A DNA stretch of 64,000 bases from Lichenicoccus sp965276875 (GTDB lineage Bacteria; Pseudomonadota; Alphaproteobacteria; Acetobacterales; Acetobacteraceae), in contig NZ_OZ255701.1 of NCBI RefSeq assembly GCF_965276875.1, forward strand, positions 1,922,001 to 1,986,000. Reading direction: 5' to 3'. Below, piece after piece: positions 8,754 through 17,000 of the stretch. A program made the position numbers and the translations under genes. The notes beneath the pieces are model-generated. The model was not told where the DNA came from and did not search any database. It was given only the letters and a program-made list of their open reading frames with translations. Within the stretch, counting starts at the first letter, position 1; each line of letters begins with the position of its first letter.

Positions 8754-9008
8754 TCAGGACGACTTGCCCGCGACCTTCGTCGCGATCAACGACACGAACT
8801 CGCCGACATTATGCAGCTCCTCGATCTCGGCGGTGCGGAACTTGATGCCGAATTCCCGCTCTGCCGCGACCACGAGCGTCACGTGGCTCATCGAGTCCCA
8901 TTCCGCTACGTCGTCGGCGGTCATGTCGTCACGCAGCACGAGGCTGTCGTCGTCGAACACGTCGTGAAAGATCGCGGTGAGCTTGGTGGTGATCTCGGCC
9001 TCGGTCAT
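8754..9008 (-). CDS. Stand-alone acyl carrier protein
   Basis: An 84-residue acidic four-helix protein. The phosphopantetheine site is the Ser in EWDSMSHV near residue 39. The surrounding pattern (an acidic helix, then DSMSHVTLVVAAEREFGI) is typical of dedicated ACPs found beside FkbH-like proteins rather than of the fatty-acid AcpP. Its start overlaps the FkbH stop by four bases (ATGA), giving a one-to-one coupled pair. It probably carries the acyl group made by the FkbH protein and hands it to the MBOAT enzyme. Confidence 0.88.
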   Translation of the reverse strand: MTEAEITTKLTAIFHDVFDDDSLVLRDDMTADDVAEWDSMSHVTLVVAAEREFGIKFRTAEIEELHNVGEFVSLIATKVAGKSS

Positions 9009-10894
9009 GGCTGTCCCTCGATGGTCTGAATGAAGGTGTTGACGGGCTGCGCCGTCTCGACTTCGAGCGCCCAGCGTGTGATGCCGTCAGCTTCGGTGTC
9101 GAGCAGGCTGAAGCCGAGACCGACGTAGTGCTGGCGAACCATCTCGTTCTTGGCACTTGGCCGGTAGATCCCGATCAGGCGCCTCGCACCGAGGCGTCTC
9201 GCCTCGTCAAGAACGAGGTTGAGCGTTGCCTGCTCGACGCCGCGGCCGAGCACGCGGCAGCTCATCAGCCAGGTATGCAGCAGCATATCGCCGGTGGGCT
9301 CGGCCTCGCCGGCGATGATCGAGATGATGCCGTTGTCGCCGAAGCGGTCGATCAGCCGGATCTGCAGCGACAACGCGCCAGGGGCGGCGATGATCCGCTC
9401 GATGTCGTCGCTGGTGGTGCGCCGCGTGGTCAGGTTGAACTGGTTGGTCTTGTTGACGAGCTGGACGATGCGCGGCAGGCCGATGGCATCGAAGCGGGTC
9501 CAGTGCATGCGCATCTCCAGGCTGCGCAGGTAGCTCGGCAGGTCGGTGACGGATTGCTGCACGGCCGCGCGCTGCAGCGTCGCCTGATATTGCCCGCTGC
9601 GCGCGCGATCCTCGTCGGTGAGCTGCACCCCCTCGAAATAGCCGGCATCGGCGATAACGCGCGCATACAGCGACGGATCGTCGGGCAACTCCGGGACCGC
9701 CACCATCGGCAGTTCGCGCCGCACGATATTGCGCTCGAACGGGTTGTCGTCGGCGAATACCAGGGAATCCAGGCCGATATTCAGCCGGCTTGCGATCTCG
9801 CGCAGGTTCGACGCCTTGTCCTGCCAGTTGGCGACAAAGCAGGCGATGTCGGAGTGCTTGAGCACCATCTCTGGATGGGTGTCGAACGGCTCGCGGGCGT
9901 TGGCTTCGTCGTTCTTCGAGCAGACTGCGAGAATGACGCCGCGCCGCGACAGGGCCCTCGCGTAGGTCTGGAAATCGATGAAGGCCTCGCCGAGGCTGCT
10001 GCCATTGCCGAGCAACAGCCCCTGAACACCGTCATCGCCGACCACGCCGCCCCAGAGCGTGTTGTCGAGGTCGAGCACCAGGCATTTGCGTGAGCGGCCC
10101 TGATAGGCCGCGAGCAGGCGCCCCAACATGTCGCCATAGACGGGCGTCGCACCCGGATGGACTTCCTGCTTGCCGCGATGCCAGAGGCCGGCATCGTACC
10201 AGACATCAAGGCCGTCGCGCGCCGCGCGCTCGTCGATGGCCAGCAGCTCGACCCCGTGCGTATCCGCGGCCTGGCGCAGGCGATGGTTGAGGCGTGCGGT
10301 CAGGCTGGCCGCGGACCCCGGCAGACGCTGCTCGTTATTGCCGAACAGGGTAGGGAACACCGGCAGCACCGCCTGCTGCACGAGCTTGCAGCCAAAGCGC
10401 TCTCGGGCCAGCAGCCAGTGCCGTGCCAGATCGGCGATGGTCTCGTCGAGCCAAGCATCGGCGGCCTCGGCGGTGGCGGAGACGTCGATGCCGCGCAGCA
10501 TGTGGCGAGCGTCGAAGGCGAACAGCACCACCGTCGGCGCGAAGCCGTGGATCGCGGCGGCCGGATCGTGCAGCTCCTGCGAGTATTGCCCGTAATTGCC
10601 GAGCTGGGTCTCAAGCCAGAGACCGTGGCGCAAGGCGCCGACGCGCAGGCCGGGCAGCAGATGATCGATGGTGCTCGACGACAGGATCGACAGCCGCACA
10701 GGCACCGTGGCGAGCCCGTCGGGTGCGAGCGCGAAGCGCTTGCGGAGCTTGCGATCCAGCCGGACCGTGCGCAGGTGGTCGAGCCTCTCGTTGGCGAGCG
10801 CGACCAGCGCCTCCCAGGCCTGCAGGCTGGAAGAAGGCTCAGGCTTGCGTAGGTCAGTGTCCCACTCAGGACGCGTCGGGAGCCAATCGAGCAG
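9005..10894 (-). CDS. FkbH-like HAD-IIIC protein with C-terminal GNAT domain (probable CTG start)
   Basis: The reading frame gives 629 residues. Residues 1-260 are the FkbH-type N-terminal domain. The HAD-IIIC domain begins at DLDNTLWGG near residue 274 and carries the conserved Cys in VCSKND near residue 325. A GNAT-like domain occupies residues 440-610 (RVLGRGVEQATL). FkbH enzymes take a glyceryl group from 1,3-bisphosphoglycerate and load it on a partner ACP, and the ACP gene follows directly. The first in-frame ATG/GTG/TTG is the GTG at 10705, but the 63 codons before it encode a normal FkbH N-terminus (WEALVALANERLDHLRTVRL). The frame opens at a TAG, and a CTG at 10894 has GGAGG six bases upstream. 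I take that CTG as the start. Confidence 0.85.
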   Translation of the reverse strand: MLDWLPTRPEWDTDLRKPEPSSSLQAWEALVALANERLDHLRTVRLDRKLRKRFALAPDGLATVPVRLSILSSSTIDHLLPGLRVGALRHGLWLETQLGNYGQYSQELHDPAAAIHGFAPTVVLFAFDARHMLRGIDVSATAEAADAWLDETIADLARHWLLARERFGCKLVQQAVLPVFPTLFGNNEQRLPGSAASLTARLNHRLRQAADTHGVELLAIDERAARDGLDVWYDAGLWHRGKQEVHPGATPVYGDMLGRLLAAYQGRSRKCLVLDLDNTLWGGVVGDDGVQGLLLGNGSSLGEAFIDFQTYARALSRRGVILAVCSKNDEANAREPFDTHPEMVLKHSDIACFVANWQDKASNLREIASRLNIGLDSLVFADDNPFERNIVRRELPMVAVPELPDDPSLYARVIADAGYFEGVQLTDEDRARSGQYQATLQRAAVQQSVTDLPSYLRSLEMRMHWTRFDAIGLPRIVQLVNKTNQFNLTTRRTTSDDIERIIAAPGALSLQIRLIDRFGDNGIISIIAGEAEPTGDMLLHTWLMSCRVLGRGVEQATLNLVLDEARRLGARRLIGIYRPSAKNEMVRQHYVGLGFSLLDTEADGITRWALEVETAQPVNTFIQTIEGQP

Positions 10895-11046
10895 GGGAGG
10901 CCTCCGGTTCTAATCGGTTACGGGCGGGCGGGAGAACCTGGCCAGCGCAGGCCAGCCTCATTCGCAACTCCCTGCGACCGGCTTTACTCAATCGCGGCTC
11001 GTCTGACACAGCCGCCAAGCGAAATCAACCACACCCGTCTCGCTGT

Positions 11047-12468
11047 CTAAGCGGCGGCGCGGAAATCATCCGGCGTCGCTTCCGCGCCAGGATCCCCCTG
11101 GCGGCGGCCCTGCAGCGCCTCGATCCGACCGCGCGCGAAGATTGCGGACAGCCATATAAATAACACACTCGAAGGGGTTGCGATCAGTGTATTATCGGTA
11201 ATCGATTCGACAGCAAAACCGATCATGATCAACCTCGCGATCACCTTGTCGGTGCGAATCATGCCGGTGGTCCAGCGCCAGGTCCATAGCACCATGAAGA
11301 CCATGACCAGGCCGATGCCGACATAGCCGCCCTCCACACCGATACGCAGATATTCGTTATGTGCCGCGGTCGTTCCCAGCAGCTTGGCTACGGCGCTGTG
11401 CGGGTCGACCAGTATCTTGCCGGTGCCGACGCCCCAGCCGAACATCGGCGAAGCATTCCAGGCCCGCTCAAAGAACGGCCAGATCAGGCCACGACCACTC
11501 AGGCTGCCGGCTTGCTTGTCCGACAATATGGTCAGCAGTCGCAGGCTATCGGACGAGCTCGCGAGCAACACCAATACCACCGGCAGAGCAAACAGCCCAA
11601 CCAGGAATGGCAGCACGCGACGACGCAGGGTAAAGCTCTCGGAGCGGATCGCAACGAAGGCAATGCCGGTGACCATGATCTCGCAAGCGAGCGGCGAGCG
11701 TGATCCGGTCCCGACCAAAATGGCAAAGTTCAGCGCGAACAGCCACATGTAGCGGGAGCGGCCATTGCGGTAGAGCTCGATCAGGCAGGCGTAGCAGGAC
11801 GTCATCGCCAGGGTCGCGAGAAAGGCCGGATGCGTCGAGCCGGCGAGCCGCACCGAGCCGCCGACATCGGCGGAGAGCAGCGGCCTTATCCTTGCCGCGT
11901 CGAGCAACGCGCCGAATACCAGGCACAGGGTCGGCACCCAGATCGTCGCCTCGATGATGGCGGCCGACCACCGACGCGACAGACGGCTGAAGGAAAAGGC
12001 GTATGGGGCGGCGGAACCGACCACGGTGCGCAGGCTCTCGCCGATAGTGAGCGTGGGGTAGAGCCCGTGCCCGAGGCCGAAGAAGAACATCAGCACAAAG
12101 GCGAAGCCCGGATTGAACAGGTCGATCACCAACCCGTAGCGCAGCACGCAGATCCCCACCAGTCCGAAGCCCGACAGCTTGGTCAGGGCGGTCGCCATGT
12201 TGGAGCTGTTATGGATGATGTCCGGCAGCCACATCTCTGGTGTCGAGCCGATCAGCAGCACCCAGGCAGCACTGCACAAGAGCGGCATGCGCAGACAAAC
12301 CACGGTGATGCACGCCAGGATCCCAAGCGCGATCATCATCGTGATCTGCTTTTGGCCCATCATCGCTGCCATGGCGTAGAGGACGAAGAAGCCGAGCCCA
12401 ACCCAGAACGCGATGTTCGACGAGTGGTTGTCGCGGAAATCGCGCACCTGGGAGGGGAGCAGGTCCAT
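11047..12468 (-). CDS. O-antigen ligase/Wzy-type polymerase
   Basis: A 473-residue integral membrane protein of the O-antigen ligase (Wzy_C) family. The large periplasmic loop is followed by the signature AHNEYLRIGVEGGYVG near residue 395, after GWGVGTGK. Such proteins polymerise repeat units or ligate glycans to an acceptor. The position directly after the Wzz/kinase gene favours a chain polymerase. The frame is open upstream, but the ATG at 12468 gives the usual short N-terminus before the first helix and has AGAAGG close by. It starts 18 bases after the kinase stop, so the two are almost certainly co-transcribed. Confidence 0.82.
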   Translation of the reverse strand: MDLLPSQVRDFRDNHSSNIAFWVGLGFFVLYAMAAMMGQKQITMMIALGILACITVVCLRMPLLCSAAWVLLIGSTPEMWLPDIIHNSSNMATALTKLSGFGLVGICVLRYGLVIDLFNPGFAFVLMFFFGLGHGLYPTLTIGESLRTVVGSAAPYAFSFSRLSRRWSAAIIEATIWVPTLCLVFGALLDAARIRPLLSADVGGSVRLAGSTHPAFLATLAMTSCYACLIELYRNGRSRYMWLFALNFAILVGTGSRSPLACEIMVTGIAFVAIRSESFTLRRRVLPFLVGLFALPVVLVLLASSSDSLRLLTILSDKQAGSLSGRGLIWPFFERAWNASPMFGWGVGTGKILVDPHSAVAKLLGTTAAHNEYLRIGVEGGYVGIGLVMVFMVLWTWRWTTGMIRTDKVIARLIMIGFAVESITDNTLIATPSSVLFIWLSAIFARGRIEALQGRRQGDPGAEATPDDFRAAA

Positions 12469-12485
12469 TGCCTTCTGGCCGCCGG

Positions 12486-14765
12486 TCAGTGCTGATAATA
12501 CGGCGCGTAGCGGGAGTGATAGGCCTCGGCGTCGGTGTGGCCGGACCGGGCGTGCGCGCGCATGTTGACCCGCGTCAATGCCGCGCCAACGACATTGGCG
12601 CCGGCGTCCTGCAGCATCTCGTAGCAGTGCTTGGCCACCGCGCGCGGCGTCGTCTGCCAGCGCACGCACAGAAGCGTTGCTTCGGCGAGGCTGGCGACGA
12701 TCCTGGCGTCGGTGAGCGCGATCACAGGCGGCAGGTCGAGTACTACAAGGTCATAGTCGCGGCGCAGACGCTCGAGCAGCATGACCATGTTCTCGGACAT
12801 GAACAATGAGTGCGAGTTGCTGCGTCCGGCGATGCCGGCGGGGATATAATCGAAGCTGGTGAGCTTGTCGGTATGGATGACGTCCTCGAGCGGTGCCGTG
12901 CCGCTGAGGAATTCCAGCAGGCCGGTCTTCTCCTTGATGTTCATCAGCTTGGCGAAGCTCGGCTTGCGGGTGTCGCACTCGACCACGACGATGCGCTCAC
13001 CGGCGAGGCTGGCGGACCGACCAAGGCAGATCGAGGTCGTGGTCTTGCCCTCTCCTGGACGGGCGGCAGCGATCGCCACCACCTTCGGCCGGCTAGCGCC
13101 GAGCCAGAGTGCCGCGCGCAACGAACGGACCTGCTCGGCACCGAGCGAGAACGGCTTTTGCACCAGGTATTCCTCGATGCCGGAGACACCCTCCTTGTCG
13201 CTGTCGATCTGCGGGATCTGAGCGAGGCAGTTCAGGCCGAGCACGGAGCGGATATCATGGCCGCTGCGGAATTTGCTTTGCGTCAATTCGAGCAGATAGA
13301 CGAGCAGGAAGCCGATGCACACGCCGAGGATCACCGAGGCTGGGACCAGCAGCTTCATCTTCGGGAATGATGGTTCCGATGCAGGCAGTGCCCCGGAGAC
13401 GACGCGGGCATCGGCGGTTTCGATCGCGGCCTGCTGCGCCAGACGCTGGATCGAGTCCAGAACGGTCTGCAGCAGGGTGCGCGATGCATCGGCCTCGCGC
13501 TGCATCGCATCGAGCGGGATTTCCGCCTGGCTCGCGGTGGCGACCCGCTCACGCGCGTCACGCAACTGCTGCTCGAGGCTCGCGACCTTGGCACGCGCGG
13601 CGCGCACGGCGGCACTCGAGGCGGCCATGACCTGGCCGGTCTCGGCGTTGATCTCGCTGTTCAACACCCCGAGCTGCTTGCGCATGGCGATGACGGTGGG
13701 ATGGTTCGGACCCAAGGTGGCGAGCAGGGACTGCAATTGCGCCGCCACTGAATCGCGCTGCGAGCGCAAGGCGATGACGCTCGGCGAGACCGCGGCCTGG
13801 GCCGAGGTTCCACGCCGGCCGTGCGCGGCACTCACCTGCGATTCCGCCTGGGCGAGTTCGTTGTTGGCCTCGTCGAGATTGGCGCTCAGCCGGCTGACCT
13901 CCTCGGTCGACAGCCCGGCGACGACACCCTGGGTCAGGTTCTTGCGTTGCCGGTAGGCGGCGATCTTGTCGGCCTTCGCCTGCACTTCCTGCTGCAGTTC
14001 GCGGGCCTGCCCCTCGAGCCATTTGTTGGCGGTCTTGACTGCGTCGAACTTCAGTTCGAGCTGATCGGAGATGTAGAGGTTGGACAGTTCATTGGCGACG
14101 TTGGCGGCGAGCGTGCGGCTGCGTGAGGTAAAGGACACCTCGATGACGTGGGACTGGGCGACGGAATTCGCGGCAATCCGCCCCTGTACGGCCAGCACCA
14201 CTGAGCGATGCACGTCCTCGGCGCTCGGTGCATGCTCGGTACCGGCGGTCAGGCTGTCGGCCGCGACCGGAAACACCGGACGGATCAGGAAGGCGATACC
14301 GCCCTTGATGCCGCCGAGCACGCCGTCCTCGATCTGCGCTACGGTCGATTTCGGCCGCAGCGTGTAGTTGAACTCGGGATCCTTATCGAGGTCGAATCGA
14401 TTGACGATACGTTCGGCGGAATGCAGGTTCTGGATCACCTCGACCTGGCTGGCGATGACCTCGTCGGTGGTGGTGTCCGGCGTCAGGATGCTTTTCAGTG
14501 AATCAGTGCTGTAGGTCGCCGGCTCATAGATGACCGACGACGTCGAGGTGAAGAGTGGGGTCAGTTGCTTGAGACCGGCCCAGGTGATCGCCGGAACCAG
14601 CAGGATACACAGGATCAGCACGGCCTTGTGCCGCCACAGGCTCCAGGCGGCGCTGGACAGCATCGCCGCGGCGGCGTCACGCGGGCTGGCCTCGACTGCG
14701 CCGGCACGATAGAAGCGATCAGACCCTGAGCCGGGCGTATTGCCCGGCGCCACGTTAAGCATCAT
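12486..14765 (-). CDS. Wzz-type co-polymerase fused to BY-kinase (Wzc/ExoP-like)
   Basis: 759 residues. The N-terminal Wzz domain has a first membrane helix near residues 45-65 and a long periplasmic coiled coil (residues 220-430). A second helix lies near 475-495. The cytoplasmic kinase domain follows, with Walker A AARPGEGKTTT near residue 570 and Walker B VVLDLPP near residue 680. The tail ends in a Tyr cluster (AYHSRYAPYYQH), the usual autophosphorylation site. It sets chain length and couples export to polymerisation. GGGGGA lies five bases before the first ATG. It heads the minus-strand run of polysaccharide genes. No tyrosine phosphatase of the Wzb type is seen beside it. Confidence 0.92.
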   Translation of the reverse strand: MMLNVAPGNTPGSGSDRFYRAGAVEASPRDAAAAMLSSAAWSLWRHKAVLILCILLVPAITWAGLKQLTPLFTSTSSVIYEPATYSTDSLKSILTPDTTTDEVIASQVEVIQNLHSAERIVNRFDLDKDPEFNYTLRPKSTVAQIEDGVLGGIKGGIAFLIRPVFPVAADSLTAGTEHAPSAEDVHRSVVLAVQGRIAANSVAQSHVIEVSFTSRSRTLAANVANELSNLYISDQLELKFDAVKTANKWLEGQARELQQEVQAKADKIAAYRQRKNLTQGVVAGLSTEEVSRLSANLDEANNELAQAESQVSAAHGRRGTSAQAAVSPSVIALRSQRDSVAAQLQSLLATLGPNHPTVIAMRKQLGVLNSEINAETGQVMAASSAAVRAARAKVASLEQQLRDARERVATASQAEIPLDAMQREADASRTLLQTVLDSIQRLAQQAAIETADARVVSGALPASEPSFPKMKLLVPASVILGVCIGFLLVYLLELTQSKFRSGHDIRSVLGLNCLAQIPQIDSDKEGVSGIEEYLVQKPFSLGAEQVRSLRAALWLGASRPKVVAIAAARPGEGKTTTSICLGRSASLAGERIVVVECDTRKPSFAKLMNIKEKTGLLEFLSGTAPLEDVIHTDKLTSFDYIPAGIAGRSNSHSLFMSENMVMLLERLRRDYDLVVLDLPPVIALTDARIVASLAEATLLCVRWQTTPRAVAKHCYEMLQDAGANVVGAALTRVNMRAHARSGHTDAEAYHSRYAPYYQH

Positions 14766-15048
14766 GCGATCCCCCAGGTGCGACCATCATCAGCATGGCG
14801 CGCGCGAACAAAAACCAGCCTTCCGGCGAACTTGCCCGGAAAAACTAACATTATGTTATCCCACCGTCTTAGCCACTGAGCCCGGTTTTGTCGCGCTGCG
14901 AAAACCCGATCCGGTCCTAAGATAATACATTGCCAGCCGAGATGCACCGTCTTTATGTTTGTTAGATGTGGAACCTAGGCGACGTTAGCCGGCCAAGTCA
15001 GACTCCGCCAAACGCGCAGGCCGCGGCCCCCAAACCCGCGGAAATACC
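14766..15048. other. Divergent intergenic region upstream of the Wzz/kinase gene
   Basis: A 283-base gap between two divergent genes. It is clearly more AT-rich than its surroundings and holds a 13-base inverted repeat, TAACATTATGTTA (14846-14858), plus AT-rich stretches such as GATAATACAT near 14921 that could be promoter elements. Both the acyltransferase and the long minus-strand export operon must be driven from here. I cannot assign exact -35/-10 boxes. Confidence 0.35.
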
Positions 15049-16167
15049 ATGACAAGAGCGTCAGCCATCCCAGGTGGGCCCAAGGTGGACGGTAGCAGCC
15101 ACACACATTCTGTTACGTCGCCGGCGCGTATCCGCACCCGCCTCACCGATCTCGACCGGGCCAAGGGCGTGGCCATCCTGTTCGTCGTGTTCGGCCATCT
15201 GGTCGAGCGCTCGTCGCCGCCCGACGTGCATTGGTACGACCCGCTGCGTATCGCCATCTACTTCTTTCACATGCCATTTTTCATGTATCTCAGCGGCTAC
15301 GTAACCTTCTGGGCGGGTGCCGCGGATGTGCCGGTCGGGCGCTGGCCCGGTTTGGTGTCCCGCCGGGCGCAGCGCCTGCTGGTGCCGTTCTTTGCCTTCG
15401 GCTGCCTTACCCTCGTCGGCAAGCTCGTCGCCAGCCACTTCCTGCATGTCGACAACCTGCCCCCGAGCCTCGGCTCCGGACTGCTCAGCCTGTTCATCTT
15501 TACCGAGCACAGCCCTGCCACCTCGGTGTGGTATATCGGCGTCCTGTTCGTCTATGTCATTGCCACACCGCTCCTGCTCCGCATTCCCCGCGTCGGGCGG
15601 CTGCCGGTGGAGACACCGCTGGTGCTGGTGGCCGTCGGCCTGTATCTGATCACCGTGCCGCCGATCCTCTATATGGATCGGGTCTGCCGCTTCTTTATCT
15701 TTTTCGTTGCCGGCGGCCTTGCGGCCAGAGCGGGTGCGCGCTGGTGGGCCGTGCTCGATCGGTGGCATCTGCCGGCATTCGTCGCCCTCATGGTGCTTCT
15801 GACATACGCCTCGGGCTTCGTGCATTTCGACTGGAACAAACACGCCGACGCCTATTTCCCCTACAAGAGCTACATGCTCGCGGCCGGCTTGCTGTCGATG
15901 GTGGCGCTGCACGGATTGGTGCGGCGCACCCCCGTCTCGCACTGGGCGTGGCTCGTGTTCGTCGGCAACATGGTTTTCGCCATCTACCTGCTGAACACCA
16001 TCTGCCTTGGCCTGACCAAGGGCGTGTTGCTCAAGTTCCTGCACTGGAACGCCCAGGACTTTCCGACTTTTCTCGTTGTTATGATGATTGCGGGCGTGTT
16101 TGGCCCAATCCTGATCAAACGCTTCCTGCTGCCGCTGATCCCGCCGCTGGACCGCATCACCGACTGA
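15049..16167 (+). CDS. Acyltransferase family 3 (OafA/ExoZ-like) membrane protein
   Basis: A 372-residue polytopic membrane protein. After a soluble N-terminus of about 30 residues it shows the family opening RLTDLDRAKGVAILFVVFGH, with the conserved Arg/Asp and the active-site His, then FFHMPFFMYLSGY near residue 85. Members transfer acetyl, succinyl or similar groups to surface sugars (OafA, ExoZ, WecH). It is the second acylation system in the locus beside the MBOAT cassette. Its 3' end overlaps the convergent WecB-family gene by 11 bases. The donor and the target sugar are unknown. Confidence 0.85.
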   Translation: MTRASAIPGGPKVDGSSHTHSVTSPARIRTRLTDLDRAKGVAILFVVFGHLVERSSPPDVHWYDPLRIAIYFFHMPFFMYLSGYVTFWAGAADVPVGRWPGLVSRRAQRLLVPFFAFGCLTLVGKLVASHFLHVDNLPPSLGSGLLSLFIFTEHSPATSVWYIGVLFVYVIATPLLLRIPRVGRLPVETPLVLVAVGLYLITVPPILYMDRVCRFFIFFVAGGLAARAGARWWAVLDRWHLPAFVALMVLLTYASGFVHFDWNKHADAYFPYKSYMLAAGLLSMVALHGLVRRTPVSHWAWLVFVGNMVFAIYLLNTICLGLTKGVLLKFLHWNAQDFPTFLVVMMIAGVFGPILIKRFLLPLIPPLDRITD

Positions 16168-16906
16168 GGCGTTCGCGCAACAGCAACCGAAAGATCGGTG
16201 GGCTGTCGATCAGGTATCGGCGCGCCAGACGGCGCGGATTGGAGGCCATACGGTGCAGCCATTCGATACCGAGGCCCTGCATGATCGCCGGTGCCCGCGG
16301 CACGATCCCGGCAAGGAACTCGAGGCTGGCGCCGATGCACAGGCCGGTGCCGTGCGCGGCGCCGCTGGCGGCGATCGCCGCGGCCAGTCGCTCCTGGCGC
16401 GGCGAACCGACCGCGAGAAACACCAGGCGCGAGGGGTGATCCAGCACAAAACGCACCGTGCGTTGCATCTCCGCCGGGTCGCCATCGAACCCCATGGGAG
16501 GATCGTAATGCGCAGGCGGGGCGATGCCGGTCCGCGCCACCAGGACATCGAGGTAGGCCGCGCGCAGCCCGATGATCGTCACCCGTTCGCCGGCGGCGAC
16601 ATGGGCCGCGAACAGACGCGCGGTCAGATCGCTGCCGGTTGCCACCGTCGGGGAGGGTAGCCCCAGCAAGCGCGCCGTGCGGGCTACGACGCGGCTATCC
16701 AGCAGACAGAGCATCGCGTCCTGATAAAGCGGCAGTAACGAGGGATTGCGCGACAACCGCACAAGGTGATCGGCGTTCGGAGTGACCACGTACGAGAACG
16801 GTGCCGTATCGGAACGCTCCGCGATCCGCCGCGCCGCGGCCGTAACATCGAGATCGGCAAAATCCAGATCAAGCAGCCGGCAGGTGCGCGACAAGGCCAT
16901 ATCCAA
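16157..16906 (-). CDS. WecB/TagA/CpsF-family glycosyltransferase
   Basis: A 249-residue soluble or peripheral GT26 enzyme. TPNADHLVRL lies near residue 42, followed by the acidic LLDSRVVARTARLLG segment and the late VGSPRQERLAA motif near residue 165, which bind the UDP-sugar and the lipid-linked acceptor. Relatives include GumM of xanthan and AceC-type enzymes of acetan synthesis. It probably adds an early sugar to the lipid-linked repeat. The start is a TTG at 16906 with GGAG eight bases upstream. An ATG two codons later would leave 14 bases. It runs convergent to the acyltransferase and divergent from the GT-C gene. Confidence 0.88.
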   Translation of the reverse strand: MDMALSRTCRLLDLDFADLDVTAAARRIAERSDTAPFSYVVTPNADHLVRLSRNPSLLPLYQDAMLCLLDSRVVARTARLLGLPSPTVATGSDLTARLFAAHVAAGERVTIIGLRAAYLDVLVARTGIAPPAHYDPPMGFDGDPAEMQRTVRFVLDHPSRLVFLAVGSPRQERLAAAIAASGAAHGTGLCIGASLEFLAGIVPRAPAIMQGLGIEWLHRMASNPRRLARRYLIDSPPIFRLLLRERLSR

Positions 16907-17000
16907 CGTTGCCGCTCCGTGTTGTTCGCAACCACCGCGTGCCTTTTATCACAACCGGAGCTCGTGCTACAGTGACGCAAGGTTAAAACAGCGGATTGGG

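Noticed and set aside
7869..9029. 386-codon open frame antisense to the MBOAT and ACP genes
   Set aside because: Antisense to two genes with clear motifs; composition is not protein-like.
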